Shown here: positions 35,325 to 44,022 of the stretch, piece after piece
How the letters are laid out: each line of letters starts with the position of its first letter
How positions within the stretch are numbered: position 1 is the first letter of the stretch
NCBI RefSeq assembly: GCF_000337035.1
Contig: NZ_AOJL01000005.1
Coordinates: forward strand, 30,690 to 94,689
Direction: 5' to 3'
DNA: 64,000 bases
DNA from: Halorubrum coriense DSM 10284
Lineage (GTDB): Archaea > Halobacteriota > Halobacteria > Halobacteriales > Haloferacaceae
Program-made: the position numbers and the translations under genes
The notes under the pieces: model-generated
Seen by the model: only the letters and a program-made list of their open reading frames with translations
Told to the model about the DNA's origin: nothing
Database searches by the model: none

Positions 35325-36194
35325 TCAGTTCCCGGCGGAGTTGACCGACGCCGAGTTGTTGAACGGGTCGTCGTTGTGGCGGACCTGTTCGGTCTCGAAG
35401 ACGAGGTCGAACGAGAGGGTGTCACCTTGGATGACGTTGCCCACTTGGAACGGGATCTCGAGCAGGAGACAGAACGAGTAGACGCCCTCGTTCGCCGCGT
35501 CGTTGATCGCGAGCAGGTCGCCGTTGTTGTCCTTGATGAGGTAGCCCGCGTTGAGCTGGGCGTCCGCCTCGCGCGCGTTCGTGTAGTGCGCGTCTGGGCT
35601 GGCAACGCCGTCCACGTCGGGGGCGCTGTACGTGATACCGGACGCGTTCGCGGTGGCGTCCGGAGCGTTGTTGAACACGGGGTCGAGGACGGAGAGGCCG
35701 GTCTTGTCGCCGCTCTCGTCGTAGCTCTGCCACACGGACGCGAGGAGGAACTCGCCGAGGTCCGCGTCGTTGTCCGCGTCGCCCTCGACTGCCTGTTCGG
35801 GCTCCGGATTCGCGCCGCCGGTCTCGGTGAAGTTCTCCGTGCGCACCTGTACGTAGCCGGGGTTGTCGCCGACTTCGATGTCGAAACAGACGATCGCCCA
35901 GTCGCCGGGCTTCACGTCGTCGACCACGAGGCCCGCGGTCACGCCCTGGCCGTCGGCCGTCGCGGACAGGGGAATGTCGGTCTGACCGCTCCAGTACTCG
36001 TCCGCCGCCACGAGGTTCGCGGTGACGCTCATGTCGAGGGTCCCCGCCGTGAGGGTGTTGCCCTCGAAGGTCTCGGTGTCGTTGAAGTACGCCGTGGTGC
36101 CGAGTCCCGCACCCGCGGAGGCCACGCCGACCGCGCCGAGGCCGAGAAGCATCTTGCGCCGCGAGAGTCCGATGTCGTTGGTTTCGGGTTTCAT
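35325..36194 (-). CDS. TasA/camelysin-like exported fibre subunit candidate
   Basis: A 289-residue exported protein with the same signal as the vWA protein: LSRRKMLLGLGAVGVAS then AYFNDTETFEGNTLTAG. The mature part is one TasA-like sandwich: LVVDDVKPGDWAIVCFDI, DNPGYVQVRTENFTE, FCLLLEIPFQVGNVIQGDTL, ending FETEQVRHNDDPFNNSA. It lacks the vWA insert and so gives the plain version of that fold. It may be the main structural subunit. It lies 95 bases upstream of the vWA gene on the same strand and probably shares its transcript. N-glycosylation sequons are present (NFT, NAS, NNS). Confidence 0.8.
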   Translation of the reverse strand: MKPETNDIGLSRRKMLLGLGAVGVASAGAGLGTTAYFNDTETFEGNTLTAGTLDMSVTANLVAADEYWSGQTDIPLSATADGQGVTAGLVVDDVKPGDWAIVCFDIEVGDNPGYVQVRTENFTETGGANPEPEQAVEGDADNDADLGEFLLASVWQSYDESGDKTGLSVLDPVFNNAPDATANASGITYSAPDVDGVASPDAHYTNAREADAQLNAGYLIKDNNGDLLAINDAANEGVYSFCLLLEIPFQVGNVIQGDTLSFDLVFETEQVRHNDDPFNNSASVNSAGN

Positions 36195-36613
36195 GATTGG
36201 TTGGTGTCCGACGAGCTCCCGTTGGGAAGCCGCAGTCGGTTACCCCTCCCTCGGCGAGCTACCCACGTAGTTACGAGCAGCCACGCCACTGTGGAACGCG
36301 AGGTTCGATCCGGTGGAACGGGGGGTTCGACCGACGGTCCGAGGGCCCTACCCGGCGCGAAACCGACGGCACGGACACCCTACCTCCGGCGAAAAACCGG
36401 TAGGAACGTCGTGCCGCCGCCGCGCCGGAGCCGGGACCGAAACGCGGCCGTACGGACGCCGTACCGGACCGCGGGCTATCGCTTTCGTCGATACCCCGTC
36501 GCCTCGTCGCCGGGGAGGCGTCGACGGTATCTACTGTATACATATATCCCGAATCCGCGTATCGGAGCGCAACGACTGACGGCTTCGCGCGCAGCGGAGC
36601 GTCGGAGCGACAA
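36195..36613. promoter_or_regulatory. Divergent regulatory region between the TasA-like gene and the first regulator
   Basis: A 419-base region without a gene. CCTACC occurs at 36348-36353 and 36379-36384 and its inverse GGTAGG at 36399-36404; the same hexamer occurs upstream of the operon at 33252. A TATA-like TATACATATAT at 36537-36547 lies before the regulator on the plus strand. Confidence 0.4.
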
Positions 36614-37198
36614 ATGAAATACCGACCCGACATTCTTCCGGCCGAGCAGGTGTACGCGATCCTCGCCAACGAGCGCCGTCGGCGCGCCCTCGAACACATC
36701 GAGAGCGCCGGCGGCGCGGTGACCGTCCACGAGCTGTCGACGCTCGTCGCGAGCCACGAGACGGACGAGCCCTCGCCGCCGAAGCGGTGCCGCGAGAGCG
36801 TCTACACGTCGCTCGTCCAGACGCACTTGCCGAAGCTCGCGGCGCTCGGCGTGATCGAGTACGACCGGGCGACACAGACGATCGAGCTGTCGCGACACGC
36901 GCGAGACGTGTCCCTGTACACCGAAATCGTCGCCAAGGGCGGGGTCACGTGGTCGGAGCTGTACCGCGCGCTCGGCCTCGGATCCCTGGTCGTCATCCTC
37001 GCGATCCTCCTCGAGTTCCCGGGCTTCTCCGCGGTCGACCCGATCCTCTGGACGAGCCTCGCTCTCGGCGCGTTCGCCCTCACGAGCGCGTACCAACTGT
37101 GGGTGAACCGGTTCTCGGTGTTCCGTCAGTTCGGGCGGCGGGGCGGATCGGCGCGGGGGCGGACCCCGCGCCCCCGATCCCGCTCGCGCCGACAGTAG
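36614..37198 (+). CDS. Membrane-anchored winged-helix regulator (DUF7344-like), copy 1
   Basis: A 194-residue protein. The N-terminal winged helix runs from VYAILANERRRRALEHIE to THLPKLAALGVIEYDRATQTIELS. Then come two hydrophobic segments (LGSLVVILAILLEFPGF and ILWTSLALGAFALTSAYQLW) and a basic tail. This layout matches haloarchaeal DUF7344-type regulators, often next to surface-protein genes. It is divergent from the TasA-like gene. It shares the THLPKLAA-type helix with the second regulator at 38416. Confidence 0.75.
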   Translation: MKYRPDILPAEQVYAILANERRRRALEHIESAGGAVTVHELSTLVASHETDEPSPPKRCRESVYTSLVQTHLPKLAALGVIEYDRATQTIELSRHARDVSLYTEIVAKGGVTWSELYRALGLGSLVVILAILLEFPGFSAVDPILWTSLALGAFALTSAYQLWVNRFSVFRQFGRRGGSARGRTPRPRSRSRRQ

Positions 37199-37296
37199 AG
37201 CTCGCGCCGCCCGCGTCGCGGCAGCGTCGCCGACGCTCGCCGCCGCGCTGTCTGTGACGGGTGACAGCCCACCGACCGACGAAGGAGGAAGCGCGT

Positions 37297-38145
37297 TCAG
37301 GCCGCGTCGGCGTCGAACGACGACGGCAGTCGCATCTCGAACAGCCGAGCGTCGCAGGCGGTACAGCGACCGGCGATCACGTCGTAGCTCGCACAGCACG
37401 ACTCGACGACGCGTTCCTCGAGGCGCACCGACCCCTCGCACGCCGGGCACACTTCGACGAACAGTCTGAGCGCGCCGAGCACGTCGCTCCGCGCCGCGAG
37501 CGGGAGGCGGGACCAGCCGTCCAGCCCGTCTCTCAGGGCCCGATCGGCGGCGACGTCGGCGAGGAACGCTGGGCGGGACTCCCAGTGTCCGATGCGCTCG
37601 CCGCCGGCGAACGCGAACGCCGCGCCCTCGGCCCAGCTGAGCGAGAGCGACGACTCGTCGACGCCCGCCGCGCGTTCGTCGCCGGCGTCTACGCGGCGTC
37701 GCACTCGGTCGCGGGCGTCGTTCCACGCCGACGCGAACCACGGGGCGAACGCGAGGTCGGCCCCGTCGGACGTCTCGACGAGGACGCCGGCCGACAGGAG
37801 GTACGACTCCGCGTCGATCGCTGCCGACGACTCGGGGGCGCTTCCCTTCCCGAACAGTCGAAGCACGCGCTCCGGGAGGTAGCGCTTCGTGAGTTCGGGA
37901 GTGCCCGGAACGAGGTAGCCGCGCAGCCAGATCGCCGCGAGCGCCCCGGCGAACCCGGTCGCTCCGAGGAGGGGCGCGCCGACCGCGCCGACCGCCGCCG
38001 CGCCGACCGCCGCGACGGCGACGTTGCCGACCGTACAGGGGAGACACCGGTTCGCGCCGACGTACTCCGGCTGCCGGAGGCGACCGACCGCGGTTCGAGC
38101 GGGCTCTCCGAGGCGGTCCGAGGTGGTCTCTCGTGACGCGTTCAT
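37297..38145 (-). CDS. Membrane/zinc-ribbon-like protein of unknown function
   Basis: A 282-residue protein between the two regulators. Near the N-terminus is YVGANRCLPCTVGNV, followed by hydrophobic segments (VAAVGAAAVGAVGAPLLG, GFAGALAAIWLRGYLV). The rest is soluble and ends with Cys pairs (VCPACEGSVR, ESCCASYDV, GRCTACDARLFE) that suggest a zinc ribbon. I do not recognise the function; I recall similar NRCLPCT proteins in other haloarchaea. The ATG at 38145 is chosen over one seven codons upstream. Confidence 0.6.
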   Translation of the reverse strand: MNASRETTSDRLGEPARTAVGRLRQPEYVGANRCLPCTVGNVAVAAVGAAAVGAVGAPLLGATGFAGALAAIWLRGYLVPGTPELTKRYLPERVLRLFGKGSAPESSAAIDAESYLLSAGVLVETSDGADLAFAPWFASAWNDARDRVRRRVDAGDERAAGVDESSLSLSWAEGAAFAFAGGERIGHWESRPAFLADVAADRALRDGLDGWSRLPLAARSDVLGALRLFVEVCPACEGSVRLEERVVESCCASYDVIAGRCTACDARLFEMRLPSSFDADAA

Positions 38146-38378
38146 GCCGGTTCGGACGGTGCGCACCGACCTATGTATGCGCCGCCTACCGCGTCCGACG
38201 CGGCGCTTTTCGGCCGAAAAAACTTGTCACAGCGTCCGGACAGGTCGCCCGGGCGTGTCGCGCCTCTCGTCTCGAAACGCGTCGGAAACGGCTTTTCAGG
38301 CCCTCTGGGACCAGACCGTTGCTCAGTGACTCTTCCGTCGGCGACCGGGCGGACGATAATGCGAAGTGATATATCGAC

Positions 38379-38411
38379 GTATGGTAATCATACTCTTATT
38401 CCGTATGTATG
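38379..38411 (+). promoter_or_regulatory. Palindrome and 12-mer before the second regulator
   Basis: GTATG-N5-CATAC (38379-38393) is a perfect interrupted palindrome. It is followed by CTTATT and by TCCGTATGTATG (38400-38411), which also occurs at 33235-33246 before the fibre operon. A TATATC box is at 38370-38375. These could be autoregulatory sites. Confidence 0.45.
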
Positions 38412-38415
38412 AGCT

Positions 38416-38970
38416 ATGACACCACAACTCTCCACGCAAGCCGTGTCGTCGGACACCGACGGTGACGGCCCCTCGCGCGACGAGGTCTTCACCGCGCTGA
38501 GCAACCGGCGGCGTCGCAACGTGATCAAGTACCTGAAAACCAACGGGGCCGAGGCGCGCGTCAGAGACATCGCCGAGCAGCTGGCCGCGTGGGAGAACGA
38601 CGTCGACGTCCCGGCGGTGACGTACAAGCAGCGCAAGCGCGTGTACACCGCGCTCCACCAGTCGCACCTGCCGAAGCTGGCGGCGAGCGGGTTCATCGAC
38701 TACGAGTCGGACCGGGGGCTGGTGTCGCTCACCGAGGAGAGCCGGCAGCTCGAGGTGTACCTGGAGATCGTCTCGGAAAACGAGATCCTCTGGAGCGAGT
38801 ACTACGCCGGGCTCGCCGTCGTGTGCGGCCTGTTGGCGACGGCGGGCTGGATCGGGACCGCCCCGTTCGCCGCGGTCTCCGGGTACGCGTACGCGGCGCT
38901 CTTCGCGCTCGCGTTCGGGGTGTCCGGGCTCGTTCACCGGGCGTCGACGAAGCGGAACCGACTGGGATGA
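38416..38970 (+). CDS. Membrane-anchored winged-helix regulator (DUF7344-like), copy 2
   Basis: A 184-residue relative of the protein at 36614. The winged helix runs from DEVFTALSNRRRRNVIKYLK to SHLPKLAASGFIDYESDRGLVSL. Two hydrophobic segments follow (YYAGLAVVCGLLATAGWIG and YAYAALFALAFGVSGLVH). Transcription starts beyond a region with a palindrome and a sequence shared with the fibre operon (38379-38411). I infer both regulators control the cassette; no direct evidence. Confidence 0.75.
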   Translation: MTPQLSTQAVSSDTDGDGPSRDEVFTALSNRRRRNVIKYLKTNGAEARVRDIAEQLAAWENDVDVPAVTYKQRKRVYTALHQSHLPKLAASGFIDYESDRGLVSLTEESRQLEVYLEIVSENEILWSEYYAGLAVVCGLLATAGWIGTAPFAAVSGYAYAALFALAFGVSGLVHRASTKRNRLG

Positions 38971-39023
38971 CGCCGCGCCCCTTCGCGGAACCGACCGCCC
39001 CGTCCGGGCGGACACCCGCAGGG

Positions 39024-39029
39024 TTTTAG
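39024..39029 (+). promoter_or_regulatory. TATA-like box of mutS
   Basis: TTTTAG is 26-31 bases before the mutS ATG, giving a leaderless mRNA. Confidence 0.4.
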
Positions 39030-39054
39030 CCGCGCACGGCGGGAGTACGGACAT

Positions 39055-41829
39055 ATGGCAACGGGGATCGTCGGGGAGTTCCTCGATCTCAAGGCGGAGA
39101 CGGACGCGGACGTCCTCGCGATGCAGTGCGGCGACTTCTACGAGTTCTTCGCGGACGACGCCGAGCTGGTCGCCGACGAGCTCGACCTCTCCGTCTCGCA
39201 GAAGTCCTCGCACGGCTCGTCGTACCCGATGGCCGGCGTGCCCCTCTCGGAGCTGACGCCGTACGTGAACGCGCTCGTCGAGCGCGGCTACCGGGTCGCG
39301 GTCGCGGACCAGTACGAGACCGAGAGCGGCGACCACGCCCGCGAGATCGTCCGGGTCGTCACGCCGGGCACCGTCCTCGAAACGAGCGACGACGACGCGC
39401 GTTACCTCGCGGCCGTCGTGCGAGCGGACGGAGACGGTCCCGAAGGCGGCCCCTACGGAGTCGCGTTCGCCGACGTGACCACGGGGCGCTTCCTCGCCAC
39501 GACGGTCGCGGACGGGGGCGACCTGCGCGCCGAGCTCTACCGGTTCGACCCGGCCGAGGTGCTGCCCGGCCCGCGGGTCCGGAACGACGACGGCCTGCTC
39601 GGGGCGGTCCGCGAGGACCTCTCGGGGCGCGTCACCGCCTTCGACGCGGAGGCGTTCGCGGCCGGGCGCGCGCAACACGCCGTGCGCGAGCAGTTCGGCC
39701 GCGAGACGGCCGACAGTATCGGGCTCGACTCGACGCTCGCCGTCCGCGCCGCGGGCGCGGTCCTCTCGTACGTCGAGGAGACCGGGGCGGGCGTGTTGGC
39801 CTCGATGACGCGCCTGACGGCGTACGGCGCGGACGACCGCGTCGACGTCGACGCGACAACCCAGCGCAACCTCGAGATCACGGAGACGATGCGGGGCGAC
39901 GCCGACGGCTCGCTGTTCGACACGGTGGACCACACCGTCACGGCCGCCGGCGGTCGCCTGCTCCGCGAGTGGCTCACCCGCCCGCGACGCGACCGCGAGA
40001 CGCTCGCGGACCGGCTCGACGCGGTCGAGGCGCTGGCGTCCGCGGCGCTCGCGCGCGACCGGCTCCGCGAGGTCCTCGGCGACGCGTACGACCTCGAACG
40101 GCTCGCGGCGCGCACGACGAGCGGGAGCGCGGGCGCGCGAGAACTGCTCTCGATCCGCGACACGCTCGCGCTGCTGCCGGCCCTCGCGGACGCCGTCGAC
40201 GACACCGCCCTCGCCGACTCGCCCGCGGCGGCCGTCCTCGGCCGGGTCGACCGCGACGCGGCGGCCGCGCTCCGCGGGGAGCTCGCCGACGCCCTCGCCG
40301 AGGACCCGCCGAAGGCGAAGACGGGCGGCGGCCTGCTGAAGGAGGGGTACGACGACGAGCTCGACGGCCTGATCGAGCGCCACGAGGCGGTGAACTCGTG
40401 GCTCGACGGCCTCGCGGAGCGAGAGAAGCGGCAGCACGGGCTCAGCCACGTCACCGTCGACCGCAACAAGACGGACGGCTACTACATTCAGGTCGGCAAG
40501 TCGGTCGCCGACCGGGTGCCGGAACACTACCGCGAGATCAAGACGCTGAAGAACTCGAAGCGGTTCGTCACCGACGAGCTCGCGGAGAAGGAGCGCGAGG
40601 TCCTCCGCCTGGAGGAGGCCCGCGGCGAGCTGGAGTACGAGCTGTTCGAGGCGCTTCGCGAGCGCGTCGCCGAGCGCGCCGAACTGCTTCAGGACGCCGG
40701 GCGGGCGGTCGCCGAGCTCGACGCGCTCGCCTCGCTCGCGACCCACGCGGCGCGGCGGGACTGGACGCGGCCCGAGCTGACCGAGGAGCGCCGGCTGGAC
40801 GTGGAGGCGGGCCGTCACCCCGTCGTCGAGGCGACGACCGACTTCGTGCCGAACGACCTGCGGCTCGACGCCGACCGCGGCTTCCTGATCGTCACCGGCC
40901 CGAACATGAGCGGGAAGTCGACCTACATGCGGCAGGCCGCGCTGATCCAGCTGCTCGCGCAGGCGGGGTCGTTCGTCCCCGCCCGCGCGGCCGAGGTCGG
41001 GCTCGTCGACGGCATCTACACCCGCGTCGGCGCGCTCGACGAGCTGGCGCAGGGGCGCTCGACGTTCATGGTGGAGATGCAGGAGCTGTCGAACATCCTC
41101 CACTCGGCGACCGCGGACTCGCTGGTCATCCTCGACGAGGTCGGCCGCGGCACCGCCACCTACGACGGTATCTCCATCGCGTGGGCCGCGACCGAGTACC
41201 TCCACAACGAAGTTCGCGCGCGGACGCTCTTCGCCACCCACTACCACGAGCTGACGACGCTCGCCGACCACCTCCCGCGCGTCGAGAACGTCCACGTCGC
41301 GGTCGACGAGCGCGACGGCGAGGTGACGTTCCTCCGCACCGTCCGCGACGGCCCGACGAACCGGTCGTACGGGGTCCACGTCGCCGACCTCGCGGGCGTC
41401 CCCGACCCCGTCGTCTCCCGCGCGGACGGGGTCCTCGACCGGCTCCGCGAGGAGAAGGCGATCGAGGCGCGCGGCGGGTCGCGAGGGGGCGAGAGCGGGG
41501 ACGGCGAGCGTTCCGGCGGCGACGGCGACACGCAACAGGTCGTGTTCGACCTCTCGTCCGGGTCGTTCGCCGGCGGCGGGGCGTCCGGCTCCGACCGAGA
41601 GTCGGACTCCGCCTCGCGGAACGGGACCGCCGCGACCGAGTCGGAGTCGCCCGCCGCGACAGAGTCGGAAGCGCCCGCCGCGGCGACCGAGTCCGACGCT
41701 GCGGGGTCGGCGCGGCTCGACGCCGAGACCCGCGCCGTGATCGAGGAGCTGAGCGACGTCGACGTCGCGGAGACGCCCCCGGTGGAGCTGCTCTCGCGGG
41801 TCCAAGAGTGGCAGGAGCGCCTCGACTGA
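39055..41829 (+). CDS. mutS: DNA mismatch repair protein MutS
   Basis: A 924-residue mismatch-recognition ATPase. The mismatch-reading motif GDFYEFF is near residue 24, then connector, clamp and lever domains, and the ATPase with TGPNMSGKST (around residues 613-622), Walker B VILDEVGRGT and FATHYHEL. A low-complexity Ser/Thr/Glu/Ala linker (ESESPAATESEAPAAATES) separates the ATPase from the C-terminal helix-turn-helix tail. No mutL gene is next to it here. The length is slightly above bacterial MutS because of that linker. Confidence 0.92.
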   Translation: MATGIVGEFLDLKAETDADVLAMQCGDFYEFFADDAELVADELDLSVSQKSSHGSSYPMAGVPLSELTPYVNALVERGYRVAVADQYETESGDHAREIVRVVTPGTVLETSDDDARYLAAVVRADGDGPEGGPYGVAFADVTTGRFLATTVADGGDLRAELYRFDPAEVLPGPRVRNDDGLLGAVREDLSGRVTAFDAEAFAAGRAQHAVREQFGRETADSIGLDSTLAVRAAGAVLSYVEETGAGVLASMTRLTAYGADDRVDVDATTQRNLEITETMRGDADGSLFDTVDHTVTAAGGRLLREWLTRPRRDRETLADRLDAVEALASAALARDRLREVLGDAYDLERLAARTTSGSAGARELLSIRDTLALLPALADAVDDTALADSPAAAVLGRVDRDAAAALRGELADALAEDPPKAKTGGGLLKEGYDDELDGLIERHEAVNSWLDGLAEREKRQHGLSHVTVDRNKTDGYYIQVGKSVADRVPEHYREIKTLKNSKRFVTDELAEKEREVLRLEEARGELEYELFEALRERVAERAELLQDAGRAVAELDALASLATHAARRDWTRPELTEERRLDVEAGRHPVVEATTDFVPNDLRLDADRGFLIVTGPNMSGKSTYMRQAALIQLLAQAGSFVPARAAEVGLVDGIYTRVGALDELAQGRSTFMVEMQELSNILHSATADSLVILDEVGRGTATYDGISIAWAATEYLHNEVRARTLFATHYHELTTLADHLPRVENVHVAVDERDGEVTFLRTVRDGPTNRSYGVHVADLAGVPDPVVSRADGVLDRLREEKAIEARGGSRGGESGDGERSGGDGDTQQVVFDLSSGSFAGGGASGSDRESDSASRNGTAATESESPAATESEAPAAATESDAAGSARLDAETRAVIEELSDVDVAETPPVELLSRVQEWQERLD

Positions 41830-41898
41830 GCTCGCGGCCGCTCGCCGCGGAGTGCGTCTGACGTAAGAACTAATGTCCGACCTCGTCGTGTGGTGTGT

Positions 41899-42249
41899 AT
41901 GGGCATCATGAGCAAGATCCTCGGCGGGGGTGGGAGCCGCTCCGTCGACGACTACGTCGAGCTCGACACGGACGACTTCGCCGACGCGCACGCGGAGACG
42001 GGCACACAGGTACACTTCGCCGAGATCGCCGACCAGAGCGACGTCATTCCGATCAAAGACGCGGTGTACGACGGCGACTTCGTCATCGCCGACATCACCC
42101 GCCACTCCACGTCGGACCGGACGATAGAACACGTCTACGACGAACTCCGACAGGTGGTCCAGGAGGTCGACGGCGACATCGTCCAGAAGGGCGACGACCA
42201 GATCATCGTCACCCCGACCGGCGTCAAGGTCTCGCGGCAGAAGCTGTAG
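41899..42249 (+). CDS. sepF: Cell division protein SepF (archaeal)
   Basis: A 116-residue protein that anchors FtsZ to the membrane in archaea. The N-terminal MGIMSKILGGGG is the membrane-binding helix/linker. The SepF domain covers DVIPIKDAVYDGDFVIADIT to DQIIVTPTGVKVSRQKL. Three start codons are possible (41890 GTG, 41899 ATG, 41908 ATG); 41899 fits the amphipathic N-terminus. A T-rich CGTTTTCC follows about 25 bases after the stop. Confidence 0.85.
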   Translation: MGIMSKILGGGGSRSVDDYVELDTDDFADAHAETGTQVHFAEIADQSDVIPIKDAVYDGDFVIADITRHSTSDRTIEHVYDELRQVVQEVDGDIVQKGDDQIIVTPTGVKVSRQKL

Positions 42250-42369
42250 GCGCGTCTTCCCGACTTCTCGTCCCCGTTTTCCTCCCGTCACCATGGCCTC
42301 GCGGCCGGGATTCGGGCGTACCGGCCGAACCGTGTCATATATGCCGTTCTCCCGCCCACGTAGAGTCGA

Positions 42370-43299
42370 ATGGACGAGCCGGTCCTCCTGACGGGCGCCG
42401 GCGGACGGGTGGGACAGGCCATCCTCCGCGGTATCGGCGACGACTACGACTGGCGGCTCCTCGACCGCGAGCCGCTCCCGGCCGCGAAGGTGCCGAGCGG
42501 GGTCACCGACGCCGACCGGTACGTCGCCGACATCACCGACGAGCGCGCCGTCCGCGAGGCGGTCGCCGACGTCGGCGCGGTGATCCACCTCGCCGGCGAC
42601 CCGCGGAAGACGGCCCCGTGGGACTCCGTCCTCCGGAACAACATCGACGGGACGCAGGTCGTGCTGCGCGCCGCCGCCGAGGCCGGCGTCGAGAAGTTCG
42701 CGTTCGCCTCCTCGAACCACGCCGTCGGCGGCTACGAGACCGACGAGCGCACCCCGGACCTGTACCGCCCCGAGGACGAGTACCGGCTCGACGGGAGCGA
42801 ACTCCCCCGCCCCGGGAACCTCTACGGCGTCTCGAAGGCGGCGGGCGAGTCGCTGGGGCGCTTCTACCACGACGAGTTCGGAATGAGCGTCGTCTGCGTC
42901 CGCATCGGGAACCTCACCAAGGACCACCCGCCCCGCGAGTACGAGCGCGGGCAGGCGATGTGGCTCTCCCATCGCGACTGCGCGCACCTGTTCGACCGCT
43001 GCCTCCGGGCGACGTACGGCTACGAGGTCGTCTACGGCATCTCGAACAACGACCGGCGCTACTACTCGATCGAACGCGCCCGCGAGGCGCTCGGCTACGA
43101 CCCCGCGGACAACTCGGCGGACTACACCTTCGAGGGCGAGCCCAAGCCGGACCGCGACACCGAGACGAACGGCGGCCGCTACGCCGTCGGCGCGGACTCC
43201 TCCGACGCTGCCGGCGCGGACTCCACCGACGCCGGCGACGCGGCACCCGCCGAACCCAACTTCCCGACGGACCCGGACGCGCCGAGCGACGACGCCTGA
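42370..43299 (+). CDS. azf: NAD-dependent glucose-6-phosphate dehydrogenase, Azf type (extended SDR)
   Basis: A 309-residue extended short-chain dehydrogenase. The nucleotide motif LTGAGGRVGQA is at residues 7-17 and the active site has Ser and YGVSK (Tyr-X3-Lys). The sequence fits the haloarchaeal Azf enzyme, a non-homologous replacement of classical Zwf for the oxidative pentose pathway, and not the general UDP-sugar epimerases (the binding loop LRNNIDGTQ and AGDPRKTAPWDSVL are characteristic). A low-complexity Asp/Ala tail ends the protein. Assignment is by family recollection. Confidence 0.75.
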   Translation: MDEPVLLTGAGGRVGQAILRGIGDDYDWRLLDREPLPAAKVPSGVTDADRYVADITDERAVREAVADVGAVIHLAGDPRKTAPWDSVLRNNIDGTQVVLRAAAEAGVEKFAFASSNHAVGGYETDERTPDLYRPEDEYRLDGSELPRPGNLYGVSKAAGESLGRFYHDEFGMSVVCVRIGNLTKDHPPREYERGQAMWLSHRDCAHLFDRCLRATYGYEVVYGISNNDRRYYSIERAREALGYDPADNSADYTFEGEPKPDRDTETNGGRYAVGADSSDAAGADSTDAGDAAPAEPNFPTDPDAPSDDA

Positions 43300-43337
43300 G
43301 CGACCGTCAACCGCCGCCCTCTCCCCGACCAGCGCCG

Positions 43338-43997
43338 CTAGAACAGACCGTCGACGTCTCGCCGCTTCCGCTCTTCCCGTTCGACGTGATCGCCCAGTCG
43401 CGCGGCCACCTGCGGTCGCGCGTCGGGCGTCCGAAGGTACGCGAACAGCAGCTCGGCGAACTCGGTCCGCCCGGTCCCGCGCTCCGCGGCCGCGAACTCG
43501 GCCGCGGTCGCGAGCGTCGCCGCGTCACCCGGCTCGCCGGCCCCCGCGAGCGCCGGAGCCGCGAGGCCCGCCGCGCCGAGCGGGAGGTCCCCGACCGTCG
43601 GCGTCTCGCCGTCGACGCGGACCCGCGGCGGGGTCGCCGAACCCGCCTCCTCCGGAGCTACGGCGAGTCGCTCCGCCCACTCCCCGACGGGGGCCACCGC
43701 GACTCCCCCCGGGTCGGAGACGGCCGCCAGCGCCGCGACGGCGTCCTCCGCGCGCTCGGAAGCGCCCGCCGCGTCGCCGTCGGCCGCGCGGTACGTCGCC
43801 GCCGCGGTCGCGGCCAGTCCCCGGAGCAGCCGCTCGGCGTCTTCCCCGCGGGCGTCGTTCGACGTTCCCAGCGGCGCTTCCCAGACGCGACGCGCCGCGA
43901 GGAAGCGTCTCTCGTTGAACAGCGCGACACCGGCGATGACGCGGTCGGCGCGGGTGGCGTCACGGTCGCCCCGCTCTCGGGAGTCGCGGTCGCTCAC
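43338..43997 (-). CDS. DUF309 family protein
   Basis: A 219-residue helical protein. GVALFNERRFLAARRVWEAP near residues 23-42 is the DUF309 signature in a degenerate form (usually FN-x-GxFWEAHEVWE). The rest is Ala-rich with a long variable middle and a basic end. Function of the family is unknown. On the minus strand, ATTTATC at 44023-44029 lies 26-32 bases before the start. Convergent with azf. Confidence 0.65.
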   Translation of the reverse strand: MSDRDSRERGDRDATRADRVIAGVALFNERRFLAARRVWEAPLGTSNDARGEDAERLLRGLAATAAATYRAADGDAAGASERAEDAVAALAAVSDPGGVAVAPVGEWAERLAVAPEEAGSATPPRVRVDGETPTVGDLPLGAAGLAAPALAGAGEPGDAATLATAAEFAAAERGTGRTEFAELLFAYLRTPDARPQVAARLGDHVEREERKRRDVDGLF

Positions 43998-44022
43998 GCG
44001 TCGCGGTCGGTGACGGCGAGGG

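Noticed and set aside
38323-42987. A 1554-codon open frame on the minus strand
   Set aside because: It runs antisense over mutS, sepF and azf. The product is Arg/Val/Glu-rich without domains; long antisense frames are normal in very GC-rich DNA.
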